DNA from: Tenodera sinensis
Taxonomy: Eukaryota; Arthropoda; Insecta; Mantodea; Mantidae
Direction of reading: 5' to 3'
Length of the DNA stretch: 64,000 nt
Assembly (NCBI GenBank): GCA_030765045.1
Contig: CM060969.1
Location: forward strand, 56,252,716 to 56,316,715
Both the position numbers and the translations under genes were made by a program. Under the pieces are notes generated by a model. It made no database searches. It was not told the origin of the DNA and worked only from the letters and a program-made list of their open reading frames with translations. Positions within the stretch are counted from its first letter, which is position 1. Each line of letters opens with the position of its first letter. This document shows positions 1 through 11,700 of the stretch, piece after piece.

Positions 1-345
1 AGAAAAGTATGAATTGTTTGTAGAAGAGCGAAGGGAGAAATACATGTACATATGTTGTGTAGAATAGAATTTAGTATAGAAAACCATGTGAATGTAACAC
101 GTTACATTTCTATTTCAAACATGCAGAAAATTATATGAATTGTTTCTAGAAGTGGAGTAGAGAAAGGAATGTGTTTCGTAAAAAAAAGAGTAGAGTAAAC
201 CATGTGAAAGTAACACGTTGCATTTGTATTTCAATCGTAGAAAATTAAATGAATTATGCGTTGAAGGGCGAGCAGAAAAGGGCATTTGAGTAACTTACGT
301 AAAAGAAAAGCGAGTACACAAAGCAATGTGCATAGTAAAATGGAT
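1..345 (+). repeat. Tandem-like copies of the end of a dispersed repeat
   Basis: Two to three diverged units of roughly 130 bp each contain a core resembling GTAGAGTAAACCATGTGAA followed by TGTAACACGTTGCATTT. The same units recur at 62690-63160. The core also resembles the 3' end of the 850-bp dispersed family annotated further right (GTAGAGAAAGTCATGTGAG). No coding potential is seen. Confidence 0.6.
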
Positions 346-446
346 AACATAAACTCCTCTGTGAACAAAAAGAATATTACATTTAACAATTTTCATCGCA
401 TTCAGACAATCCCATAAGGGACAGACATTCATTATATACAATAGTG

Positions 447-484
447 TACACACACACACACACACGCACGCACGCACGCACGCA

Positions 485-533
<49 letters not shown>
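447..533. repeat. CA/CGCA microsatellite
   Basis: Uninterrupted CA dinucleotides with an internal GCAC block. The short ORFs over it on both strands encode only TH or VC dipeptide runs and are artefacts of the repeat. Confidence 0.97.
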
Positions 534-534
<1 letters not shown>

Positions 535-2355
535 GGCGGGCCCCACAAACGTTGTCCTGTTCAGGTTCAAATGTTGTATATCCAGAAATTATAATTTGTG
601 TGAATTATCTAACATGTTACTGTGAAAGAAACAAAAATCAAAACTTCGCTAATACCGCAAATTTCGCCTCTCCTGTGGGTTAGAAGCCGCCATTGCGCAT
701 TCTCTGTAGCGGGAAGATGGCCATGTTTATTGTAGTTGCGTGACTATATTACTGCATAAGAAAACAGACTAAACAGGGTGTGTGAATGTGTGGGTTCCAG
801 GCTGTATCTATAATTCACAGCATCACAACACCCTTAAGTAATATAGTTCATTCTCTTTAATCAGAACGCTTTTTTAGCTTATATTATAAACAGTGAATCA
901 TAGGCATCTTAAGAACGCACGCTCAAGTGATTTGTTGTGATCAGTAGGTACTAATTAAATACAACGGAGCCATGTCCAGAAGTGGTTATGGTTTACTTGG
1001 ATGGGAAATGCTGCATTATGCAGGAAAACCGCTTATTTATTCATCTTGTCATCTATCTCCTTTGCTTTTATAATGGTTACTACCATTTGCTGTATTATGT
1101 TCCACTGGTTGTAGGCCCTCTAGTACACTTTGCACAATGTATATTGTTTAATTACACTTTAAAATCGTACTTCAATAAATGATAAAATTTTAAATTTGTA
1201 GGGTAACGATTTTATATATCGATGAACGCTGTGCAGATAAATTTAGCATGGTAAGGTTCACGCTCTGCCAACCTGCCTCTCCCCACTCCATCCTGGAGGG
1301 GTAGGTATATAAGGCGCTGAATTTTAGCCCATAATGCAGTTCCAAACGTAGGTATGCAGGAAGAAACCATGCCGACAGACACAAAAGCTTGTACAAATAT
1401 GAAGCCCTTCTATGCTGTGCAGATAAAGCCGTATTAAGTGGCTAGGTGCTGTGCAGATAAACATACCGTACAGGAGAATCTGTACGACCTGTTCTGGAAT
1501 ACTGAAAAGCCCATAATGCAGTCCGAGACCGACAATCTCTCTCCCCACGAGTAGTCGCGAGTAGTCAATAGCGGGAGGCCGTTTCAACCACTACTCTTCG
1601 TAATTGACCTCAGTAGCAGAAGTATTTAGTCACGTTGCGTGGCAGTCTATGTTCGTCAGTCGCAGACAGAGAGAATTTACGCAAGTATATTTGACAGCAG
1701 GCAGTTGTTAATGTCCCGTACTCATCCAGTTACCGGAGAGTCGATAACATGTAAATGGGAAAGAGAGAAGTTTGCAGAAAGAAGAATCTTGGACGCTGGC
1801 GACTCCGACACTAGTTAGCACATGTATTGCGTGAGAGAGTTTTAAAATTTTCAATTCTAAATCTTCATTCTAGTTTTGATAGTGTTCATTCACAAGAACT
1901 TTTAGAATCAATTATTGACGTCGAGTGTAATTTATGAAATGATTTCAGCGAGTCAATTTGTGTAAAAGTGTTTGTCGAAGGTGGCAAGGCCTATTGTATT
2001 TACATGCAGGTGGTTTAATTAGCTCCGTATGGAGCTGCTTGTGTTAGTGTCAGCTTATGGTGTGGTGCCTCCGCAGTGCGGACAGTTAAATGGGGAAAGG
2101 TGTGCATGTCAAAAGGGACTGTCTGTTATTACATTTTGGAAACTATTTTGGTCAAAGCTTTGAGTGATTGTATTTTATGAAGTGTTTTGTGAACCTTTGA
2201 GTCATTATATTTTGGGTAAATTATTTTGTAAAGTTTTTTGGTACTATGCTTTTTCTTGTAAATCTCTTTTATGAAATTTGAGAACATCCATCCATCATTA
2301 TTGTGCTTCTATATGTATTTAACGTCATTTATTCAATATATTCAAAAAAGTAAAG
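534..2355. other. Non-coding AT-rich stretch with short direct repeats
   Basis: No credible gene is seen. The motif GCTGTGCAGATAAA occurs three times, near 1228, 1413 and 1448, and GCCCATAATGCAGT twice, near 1327 and 1508. This points to a small local duplication. A segment near 1125-1180 resembles the duplicated pair at 2590-3060. Confidence 0.5.
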
Positions 2356-2401
2356 TGTGTGTGTGCGTGTGTGCGTGCGCGTGTGTGTGAGTGTGTGTGT
2401 G

Positions 2402-2455
<54 letters not shown>
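2356..2455. repeat. GT microsatellite
   Basis: GT dinucleotides with scattered GC interruptions in the 5' part. Confidence 0.97.
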
Positions 2456-2456
<1 letters not shown>

Positions 2457-2589
2457 ATAACTGCAAGTTCAGTCCCTACCTATCCGGTTTTGTATTCAAG
2501 CCCTAATACGTTTCCATAATAGAATATGGCTTCACTTCTTTAGTTATGTAGGTAGTGGGGAAAGCAGAGAATTAAACGGACTACATAGC

Positions 2590-3060
2590 GAGTGATTGGA
2601 TTCATGGTAAACCATGTAAAATACTTCAATACTGCACCTTACACATTTGCACAATGTATATTTATTAATTACACCTTTAAGTACGTCTTCTCAATTAGTG
2701 TGCACTTTTAATATACTATTAACGCTAAGCTGCGTCAGAAACGCCCTAGAATCCGATCGCAGCATTAACTACCGGAAATTCGAAAACACGATTGCAGAGA
2801 AACATTATTACGTTTTTAGGTTAAGATGATTGTTATAGAAGACATGTGTATACAACATTGGAGTTTATCACAAATCATGTAAAATGCTCACTTCTCGCCT
2901 TACAAATTAGCACAATGTATAATGTTGAAGTATACTTTTAATTACTTTTTCTCAATAAGTGCAGACGTTTAATGTAATATTAATGCTAAGCTGCGACAAT
3001 AACGTCCTAGAATCCTATTGCGGAAAAATATACCGGAATGGCTGAAACGCAATCGCGATC
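2590..3060 (+). repeat. Diverged direct duplication, two units of about 190 bp
   Basis: Units at about 2590-2800 and 2870-3050 share, in order, a 'catgtaaaat' start, 'gcacaatgtata', an 'acttttaat' stretch, 'gctaagctgcg' and 'cctagaatcc'. A third partial unit lies near 1125-1180. They are probably decayed copies of one mobile element of unknown class. Confidence 0.6.
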
Positions 3061-3307
3061 CTGCTTGACGGATCCTGTGAACCTAAAACATACAAAGACC
3101 AACAACACACAAATTAAATGAATAAATAAAATAAATAAATAAATGCATAAATAAATAATTAAATGTAATTAATTAAAAAGAACATGTTCTATCGCGTCAA
3201 ATTGTGAATCTAAACCATTTTAGAATTACGTTTATCACACGTGCAAAAGTTGTAAAAATCGATCCAGCCGTTTAGGAAGAGTCCAGTCACATACACATGG
3301 ACACAAG

Positions 3308-3309
<2 letters not shown>

Positions 3310-3379
<70 letters not shown>

Positions 3380-3383
3380 AAAA

Positions 3384-3463
<80 letters not shown>

Positions 3464-3530
3464 CATCATCATCATCACCACCATCACTACCATCATCATC
3501 ACCACCATCATCATCATCAGCAGCAGCAGT
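3310..3530. repeat. Compound microsatellite TA, then TTA, then CAT/CAC/CAG
   Basis: A TA run to about 3376 is followed by a TTA trinucleotide run to about 3463, then by CAT, CAC and CAG triplets. The reverse-strand ORF across it is only repeat translation. Confidence 0.97.
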
Positions 3531-3905
3531 ATTGTTAGTAACAGTGTTGTTGCATTCCCGTAATTTTCTCTACCATTATCGCTTACATTTATGTAACTTC
3601 TACAAAGTATTTTTGCAAAAGATCTTCTTTTGAAAAATAAAAAAACTTGCAGAAATAGTTGTATTACACTTTAACGCATCTTCCATTAATATAAGGGACA
3701 CAGCGAACCGAAGCGATAGTCAAATGTTTAAAAGCAGTGTTGTATGCATACCCTTTCCGTGACATAGCGACAAACAAAAAGATATTTGAAGTAAACTGTG
3801 TACTTTAAAGCAACGTAGAGTTTTGTGTATAGTTTAAAAGGAATGAAAAGATAACGCAAAGTGTCTTCCAAACTTTCAAAACCTATTCCTCCAAAATTCA
3901 ATATA

Positions 3906-3930
3906 GGGTAAATCAGGCAAATATGGGCAC
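3906..3930 (+). repeat. Left TIR of the pogo-like element
   Basis: The 25-bp terminal repeat pairs with 6857-6881 with one mismatch and is preceded by the TA target duplication. Confidence 0.93.
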
Positions 3931-4027
3931 TCAGGTAATATGGGCACGTTTAAGGATATACTCATATTACGCATCCACTATGCGAGTTACGAAGCCAACG
4001 ATTATCAGTTGGCGAACCTGTTCCAAC

Positions 4028-6370
4028 ATGGCGCATAGTGGTGTGGAGCGTGCTGCTGTTACGGGACAAACCAACAGTGAAAATACCGTTATGAATGTAA
4101 GTATCAGTCTGTAATGCAGTGGAAATAGAGGTAGTATTAATTTTGACATCATTTACTTAAGGCTTAAGTGGCACAATTCTTTGAGAAACCGTGAAACCGC
4201 TTATTGGCAAGAGCAGTGGTTTCTGACAAAGCATTCTGCCTTTTCAGCGGATGCTGAAGCCAGTAGTTACTAGGCAGGGGGGCCAACTGTTGAAAATATA
4301 CACTAGGGCATATATGGGCACTCCCATTCTGGGTAATATGGGCAGCAATGCTGTATGTCATTTTAAAGCCAATATTATAATATTTTTCATGTGTTATTAA
4401 ATAAATTACATTTAATATTTATTCATAGGGCCTACACGATAATTATTTACTCGCTTATTAGACGACTAAGCATTGCAGTGTTAACTTGTATATAATAAAC
4501 TGCTTAATTATGTTTTCGAAGTCATATACTTAAAATGTTTAAACTATGTATTTAAAATAAGTTATTAATTAATTTAAATTTATAAATGTAGCAGTATATT
4601 TTTTGTTGTAAATTTAGAAGTGTTGGCATTTTAGGCCTATCAGTTTTAAAGACCAGGCCTGACCCTAAAAATATTCTGTATTCTTCACAGAGAGACCAAA
4701 TCCAGCTTTCACGTTCGAATTCACGAACTCGGCAGTCCTGGGACCATGAAAGCATGAGTCAAGCCGTGCAAGCGGTTAGGAATGGAGACTGCAATCAGTT
4801 GCAAGCTTCTACGACATACGGTGTCCCTCGACAAACATTACAACGTTACCTGAAACAAGATGATTTCTGCATCTTAAAACTTGGTAGAAAACCTGAAATG
4901 GGGATAGAAGCTGAAGAGGAGCTACAGAAATATCTAGTGCAACGTCAAGAATGTGGTTTTGGTCTCACTAGAACCGAACTGCGCTCACTTGCGTTTGATT
5001 TCATGGAGAAACTTGGCGTTGAGCATCGGTTCAACAAAGAAAAGAAGAAAGCTGGGTGGGACTGGTTGCATTCATTTTTAAAGCGTCATCCTAGACTTGT
5101 CATACGTAAAGAGGAGAATTTATCAATAAACCGATTGTTGGGGATGAATAGAAATAGTGTGAAGACTTTCTTCGAAATACTTGGCAAGAAAATGCAACAG
5201 TTAAAGTTACTTCAGAAGCCGGATCGTATATTCAACGCGGATGAATCTGGTCTTCAAATGAACACTCGAAGTGGTTACGTGCTTTGTGAAAAAGGGAAGA
5301 AAAACGTACATTCTGTAAGCCCAAAAGAAAAGGGTGAAACAGTGACTGCCCTTGCCTGCTGCAATGCCACTGGGAATTTCATGCCACCCACTGTGATATT
5401 CAAAGGTAAAAGAATCCATTCTGAATATGACAATCTGTTGCCACCCGGGAGTACAGTGAAAATGAGTGACAGTGGATACATTAACTCAGATATTTTTTTT
5501 AGTTTCATCAAGAAGTTCACCCAGTTCTTTGCGGTGACGAGTAGCAACCCAGCCATTCTTGTCCTCGATGGACATGACTCACATAGTGCAGATGCAGAGA
5601 TGTTAAACTTCTGCCTTGAGAACGGGCTGTCCCTCGTGTGCTTGCCCCCACACACAACACACTGGCTTCAGCCAACTGACAGATCCTTTTTTAGGTCGTT
5701 AAAGAAATATTTCTTTGAAGAAGCTGCGACATTTCTAAGAAACAACGGTCGTGCCTTTTCAAAAATCGAATTCTGCACACTCCTCAAGAAAGCATGGCTA
5801 AAAGCAGCCACTTCAGGCAATGCAATCAATGGTTTCCGCTCTACTGGAATTTGGCCCCTAGATGTAAATGCTATCCCAGATGATGCATATGTTGGGGATG
5901 TACTTTTAATTGCAAATTCTGAGGGAGACAAATCAGCATCTGACGAACAAAATGAAGTAAACTCACGTCCAGGTACGTCTACGAATTCAAATGTTGCCAT
6001 TTCACAAGGTACAAGTACACGCTTTCACGAACTGGCCCCAACTCCACAAATTGTGAGGCCTAGTGGTACTCGTGGGAGAAGAAAAAGAACTGCAAGAGAG
6101 CTGACATCTCTTGAGAGTGTAGCAGAAGCTGAGAAGAGAGTGACTACAAGAGCCAGCAAATGCAGAAAATCAACGGGTAAAGCAATGGCTCCAAAGGCCG
6201 CTGCTTCCAGAAATACACCCTGTATCTGCCCTATGTGCGGGGGAGACTTTTACGCTGCAGTAAATAGAGAAGAGTGGGTACAGTGTGAAGGGCCATGCTC
6301 TTCGTGGTATCACGAAGAATGTATTGATATGAAGGGCGTTTCATTTGTTTGCGATAGGTGCACTTCTTAA
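4028..6370 (+). CDS. Pogo/Tigger-like DDE transposase with C-terminal PHD-like finger (predicted two exons)
   Basis: The main exon holds a 538-residue ORF from the ATG at 4754. Its N-terminus has a psq-type helix-turn-helix (residues 1-40, MSQAVQAVRNGD then YGVPRQTLQRYL), followed by a CENP-B-like DNA-binding region (about 45-115). A DDE catalytic domain follows, with D163 in NADESG, D272 in LDGHDSH and D309 in QPTDRSFF, giving 36 residues between the last two. Residues about 490-536 form a Cys/His cluster of PHD type. The open frame continues upstream of 4754 to a good 3' splice site (TTCTTCACAG, ending 4690). An upstream ATG at 4028 runs in the matching phase to a consensus donor GTAAGT at 4097, so I infer exons 4028-4096 and 4691-6370 with a phase-0 intron. 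If the intron is not used, the protein starts at 4754. The family identification is firm; the splice model is inference. The enzyme would cut and paste the element at TA. Confidence 0.88.
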
Positions 6371-6637
6371 ATTTTGAACTGATAACTATTGTTTGATTGT
6401 TTCTTTGCTTGTTTTTGTATCCATCAGTCTTAAGCTCTGATACAATTTGTTGTGATGGGCATTTTTTTTGTAATGTTCAAATATTCTATGTGGTTCATAG
6501 ATAGTAACATTTTGGACATAATCTCAGCATTAGACTGCTAACCTTCTATACTCATTAAAGTGTTGTAAGCAGTGACTTCTATATTAAATATAGTGATTTC
6601 TATGTTAAATTGAGTGAAGTAATCCTTTAAACATGTG

Positions 6638-6700
6638 TGCCCATATTATCAACATATATGCTCATATTACCCTCACACGATGGGTAATATGGGCATTTTC
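6638..6700 (-). repeat. Subterminal repeat cluster of the pogo-like element
   Basis: Three or more copies of the TIR core (GCCCATATTA or its complement GGTAATATGGGCA) occur here on both strands. Equivalent copies at 3934, 4310 and 4333 sit behind the left TIR. Confidence 0.7.
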
Positions 6701-6856
6701 ACTGGTTTATTAAAATGCATTTAGAATGGTTTTGTAAACCTATATTTCTGATTTCAAGTACCATATCATGTTAAATGAACCCTACCATAAAATCCTGTCC
6801 TTTTGTTTACATATAATTATGATTCAGTTGCAACTTTTCCATCAAAATGTCATAAG

Positions 6857-6881
6857 GTGCCCATATTTGCCTTATTTACCC
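6857..6881 (-). repeat. Right TIR of the pogo-like element
   Basis: Inverted partner of 3906-3930, followed immediately by TA at 6882-6883. Confidence 0.93.
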
Positions 6882-7032
6882 TACCTATATAGTTCATATG
6901 TGATGTACCTAGATATTTGAAACATGTAACATTTTAGTTTTAATTTTAAATTGATATTCAAATTTATCTCTGGCTTTTGCCATGATTCGCTTTATAAGGG
7001 CGCTGATGACCAAGTAGTTGAGCCTCCTTAAG

Positions 7033-7042
7033 ACTACATCAT

Positions 7043-7075
<33 letters not shown>

Positions 7076-7113
7076 CACCACCACCCTCACCACCACCACC
7101 ACCACCACCACCA

Positions 7114-7145
<32 letters not shown>

Positions 7146-7257
7146 GCCACCGCCACCGCCGCCGCCGCCGGCGCCGCCGCCACCGCCACCGCCACCGCCA
7201 CCGCCACCACCACCACCACCACCACCACCATCATCGTCGTCGTCGTCATCATCAATA
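7033..7257. repeat. GC-rich compound microsatellite (CACCCT, CCA, CCACCG, CGT/CAT)
   Basis: A 220-bp run of imperfect CACCCT, CCA, CCACCG and CCG units ends in TCATCG triplets. All ORFs over it (poly-Pro, poly-Gly, poly-Val) are repeat artefacts. It lies just outside the pogo-like element. Confidence 0.97.
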
Positions 7258-7339
7258 AAAACCGTTAAGAGCAGTGTTTGGGAAAATAAAAATGTATTGA
7301 AACGTTTTACACGGGAAGGGTAGTTTTGTGTGGAAGGAT

Positions 7340-8219
7340 TTTCTTTCAAGTCTTCAAGGCACACCTATGGAAGATATTGAACCTAAGTACAAAGTTAGTG
7401 TTTGTCTGAACTTTCCTTTTTTCCACTTATGCTGTTTGTGCTACAGAGGGACGTGTGTTTTTCTAAAATTTACTCCCTCAAAAAAACGTATTTCAACTCT
7501 AATTATCCAATCATTGACCGGAATACAGTACTTCCTCTGCCTACTAGATATGTGCCAGAGAAATTAAAAAGAAACCTTTTCGTCGCTTATTTTCTAATAA
7601 AGCATATATAGCTTTGGTTTCATTTCAATTTTCTAAACACGTTTATTATTTACACCCATCGTTGTGTATGAATTTTGACTTTTATTTGATCAGATTAAAG
7701 AAACTGCGAACATAGATCTGTTACGGACCAGAAAGGTCGAATATTTTTCGAGGTCCAGGGACGTACAGCAGTTTATGCAACCTACTAAACTCTGTAAAAT
7801 GCCATTATCGATATTTACCACGTAATAAGCATGACGTTAGGGAGCGTAGAATTTAATACCTGCCCTGATTAGTCCTAATGGGTTTAATTTCTCATTAAAC
7901 CTTTCGGGCGCTTGCGTCCAGATCAAAAAGCACAGCAAAAGGAGCTTTAATGACAAAAAGCTAGCATCACACACCTAACATACTTTATATATAAAAACTA
8001 TATGTAATATAACTAATCAACATTTGATATCAACCGAAGTAAATAAACTAAATTAATAGAACAGACAGAACAGTGCAAATTGCAGATAAGAGCAACTATA
8101 TCAAACTAAGAAAACCAATTAGGATACAAAAAATAAAATGCACAAGAGCTACAACTAAAATGAGACTAATAATAGAATACCAAAAGACAGAATAGGGTAG
8201 AATAGAATAGGAATAGGAC
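7340..8219. other. Intergenic AT-rich DNA, nothing recognised
   Basis: No supported gene or repeat was identified. Short ORFs here have no recognisable domains. Confidence 0.4.
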
Positions 8220-8790
8220 GAGTGGATTCGTTATTTCAAACTTGCAGATCTTCTGTACCTATGCCCCTCGCGAGGCACCCAAGATGAGGTGAGTGGAGAC
8301 AGAGGGCGGCCGACGGAGCTGAGGGCAGGGTCCCCACCATTTAGAGATTGAAACTCTCTGGTCTCGCACAACCGGCTTCCCACCCACCCACGGTCTTAGA
8401 CATGCCGCAGGGCGGTTGGGAGACCGTAAAACATGCCACCGAAGGACGAAGGTTTACGAGCTCATATTCCCTGCCATGCAACACCGAGACCTACGCCGAC
8501 AATTACTACCCTGAAAGAGACCAGACAGATGAAGGGTGAAAGGAAATGAAAAGTGAATTAAAACGAAGGAACGGAAATTCGAATGATGCAACGAACCTAT
8601 CCTTCAATCATCTGGCGTCCCGCGAAAACCCCCGAAGAAATTCTTGGGATAGGTAGGCCATCCACTGGGATCGAACCCGCTACTTCCCGAATGCGGGGCA
8701 CAGATGAAACCGCCTACTTCCACTCGGTATTATATATACCTATTAAGACAACGCTTAATCTCTTGTGCGGGATGAACTGATTGGTTTTCA
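8220..8790 (-). repeat. GC-richer block with tRNA B-box-like sequence, possible old retroelement
   Basis: This block is clearly less AT-rich than its surroundings. On the reverse strand at about 8665-8695 it contains GCGGGTTCGATCCCAG, a good pol III B-box. No matching A-box or target duplication was found. An old SINE or tRNA-derived repeat is possible but not proven. The short ORFs have no recognisable product. Confidence 0.35.
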
Positions 8791-11700
8791 AGAAGGAACC
8801 CCTATCCGGTTCTGACGCTGCAGAACGTCGAACTAGGAAATGGGTATGTGCTCCAATGTTGTCAATATAACCAACATTAGTAGCACATCGAGCTGTCTCT
8901 ATTACAAACGGCTCGAACTGTGTACCTGCTACGTCACTGCAGAGCCTATGTCGGCGGTGTTAAGCCTAATGAGCATGGCGGTGTGTTTGAAGATTTTCAA
9001 TGTATTCGAAGAACAAGGTCCTCCGCTGACGTTACAGGAGTGCCACACAAACTCCGCATACAGTCTCACAGAAAATAGTTGAGGGATGTCAGATCTGGCG
9101 ACCGCGCTGCCCATGAAACTGGTCCATCTCTACCAATCCATCGATATGCGTATGTGGCATTGAGATAATTCCGCACTTTTGCACCAGTGTTCTTGAGCTC
9201 CATCGGGTTGCAGCCACATTACCTGCCGAACATTTAGTTGCATTACATTCATTAGGGTACACAAAACATCTCTAATGAATGTAAGTTACATCGGTTTGTT
9301 AGTCTGCTAGGCAGTATATATGCACAGGTCGTTCATCCGCAGTATACAGATAATTAAAGGGTTGCACACTTTTCATATTAAGATACAAAAACAGATTGGA
9401 ACAAGTTGTTCGTTCTTAGGCTTCGACGCTGTCCAAACCGTGTGTTTCCGTGCAGGGATTGATTACTGAAAATCGACCAGTTTGCCATCCCGTATAACAT
9501 ACTAAGCGTTGTCGGTATTTTTGGGGGGAAACCTTATGTGTGCATATTCAAACACACATACATACAAATTATATATAATGTATGTTCATCCATATAAGTA
9601 CATGAAATAACAAAAAGACTGAGATCAACTGAGGAGTTGCATAAACTTAACAGAAGTACTTAATTCTTTGTACGCTTAAGACATAAATAAATAGATTGCA
9701 TCTTGTGGGGTTGGTAGACTGAAGATTCAAATAATAATCATTAAATTAGTTTTTTTTCTTCATTTGTTTTCTTTCCCAATTAATGTGGAGTAATCCAGAG
9801 ACTCACTGTTGGCTCTTATGTGTGCATGAGCAGTTTCCATCCCCTCTGCATGTTCGTAACTGCTGAGCCCACAGTTTCAACCATGCCTTATCTGAACCTT
9901 CTCTAAAATTAATATCCCTACCATTCCTTCACATGCATATAAAATCAGGGATGTCTCCCTTGCGTGCCACCTAGCATGCTTTTTAAGACACGGAGTGCTC
10001 GCTCTAGTAGGAACTTTATTGGCCCTCCGCTATTACCTAGTCTCTCTTTTCCTGTTTTCACAGCCGGAAAATTACATTTTCTCTTTTTCGTCACTTTTTC
10101 CTACCACCCCCAGTACCAATAACCCTAAAAATAGTTCATTCTGCCCTCATTCACCCAGAATACAAAGTGTGCACTTCATGCCTTTAGGGTTTTCACTGGA
10201 ATTACTTGTTTATTATGCATTATGTACTAAAAACCAGTAAAACTAGGGAATCAATGGAACCTTCAAATCATGTTGTTTAATGTTGTGAAATTCATAAATT
10301 ACATTGAACCTACAATAAGTATATTCCTGCTTGTACATTTCAACACATTAGCAATTTTTTGAAGTTCTTGTTTCCAATTCGTCTGTCAGAAGTGTCCTGG
10401 ATGGTTAGCGAGTGAAATGGTGGATATTGTGTATATCAGTAACGAAGGAGGTAGTAATAGGCAATTTAAGTAATATACTATTTATACCAGTTGAAATTTT
10501 CTATTCACTGTGACTCTCCAATAAAGGAACCCTGCTCAAAGAAGTATTTAGTTTCTGATATTTTTTGGAGGGGATTTCATGAAGGTGTATAAACTTCAAA
10601 ATTCATTGTTAGAAAGAAGCATGTCAATATAAACGTTTATTTTTATTTATAAAATCCAAATTAATGATTGTGCGTTATTTTGCTCATACGTTCACCATTG
10701 AAGCCTGTTTCGCTTCTTAGTGGCGATCAGCTAAATTTTACATCATGACTTAGTTGTGACATTACTATCTCCTCAAACATACTGAAATGAATGGGGAAAT
10801 GCAGACTAAGTCACACATGCTTGCTTTGAAGAAGGTATCTTTTCATACCATTGTTAAAATTAATAATTCTAGTATACACATCTGAAACTATTCACAGAGA
10901 ATGAATGCAATCTACAAAATTCACAACAATGTAGACACTAAAGCTCCAGTTATGTGAAAATGAGGTATAAACCTTCCAATATGTTTCAACAGGTGGTCCC
11001 TGTCATTCTTATGGACAAGACTGAATATGGCTGACCTTACTACGAAACCGTTACGTATAAGGGATGAAGTCACTCGCTTTGACGTGGAGTAACGTATTTC
11101 TGGCATCGTTTCAGTAGTAGTTATGGGATATCACACAGGGTTTCGAAATAATTAATCACTTAAGGGAATTAAATGAATATTACAAGCAGCTTTTTTATAC
11201 TGAAGTAACTCGGCAACGTTGCGTTGAGGTTGACCAGGGATCTGAACCGGCTTCTGGATGTAAATACATTGGTCACTTGCAAACAGTAATGTTTTGGGAG
11301 ATAACTGGCATTCTGATTGGCCTACACTCGCACAGTAAAAGTGCCATGGTATTTGTTTACGCTCACTATACGTGCCGTTGCGGTGTTTGTTTATGTACTG
11401 AGCTAGTGCAAGTGACACCCACACAATCTGCAGTGTTGCCAGCTTGTCTGTCTCTTGTTTTCGACAAAACCCCGTAGGAAATGTTTAGAGACAAAAACGT
11501 AAGATAAAAATGTGTTCCAAATCCCGAGATCTATCAGCGGATTAGATTACTGTAATGAGTTCCCTTCCACTCTGTATTTCTCTAATGTTCCAAACATCAG
11601 TATCGCTATCAGTACGATAGCGCTAATTTGCTTCTACGTGTTGTTTTCTTAATTTATTCTGAGTGGGTCAGTTTTCATTTACAGATGTAAGGAGTATGAA

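Larger units (their letters stand above)
3906..6881 (+). mobile_element. Complete pogo-like DNA transposon (Tc1/mariner superfamily)
   Basis: The element is bounded by 25-bp terminal inverted repeats at 3906-3930 and 6857-6881, which differ at one position (the ninth base, C versus A). The left TIR begins GGGTAAATCAGGCAAATATG. Both sides are flanked by TA (3904-3905 and 6882-6883), the target duplication used by the Tc1/mariner/pogo superfamily. Inside is one transposase gene with an uninterrupted main exon. Copies of an AATATGGGCA-type motif sit at 3934, 4310 and 4333 on the left, and several occur around 6638-6695 on the right. They look like additional transposase-binding sites. Intact TIRs, target duplication and reading frame suggest a young, possibly still active copy. 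Confidence 0.93.

Noticed and set aside
295..683. Overlapping ORFs rich in Cys-Val or Thr-His
   Set aside because: They are translations of the CA/GT microsatellite on both strands. The same reasoning removes the ORFs over 3287-3517, 7018-7364, 14114-14779, 22560-22953, 25228-25606, 42737-43017, 50863-51274, 51625-52254, 56356-56588 and 58825-59163.
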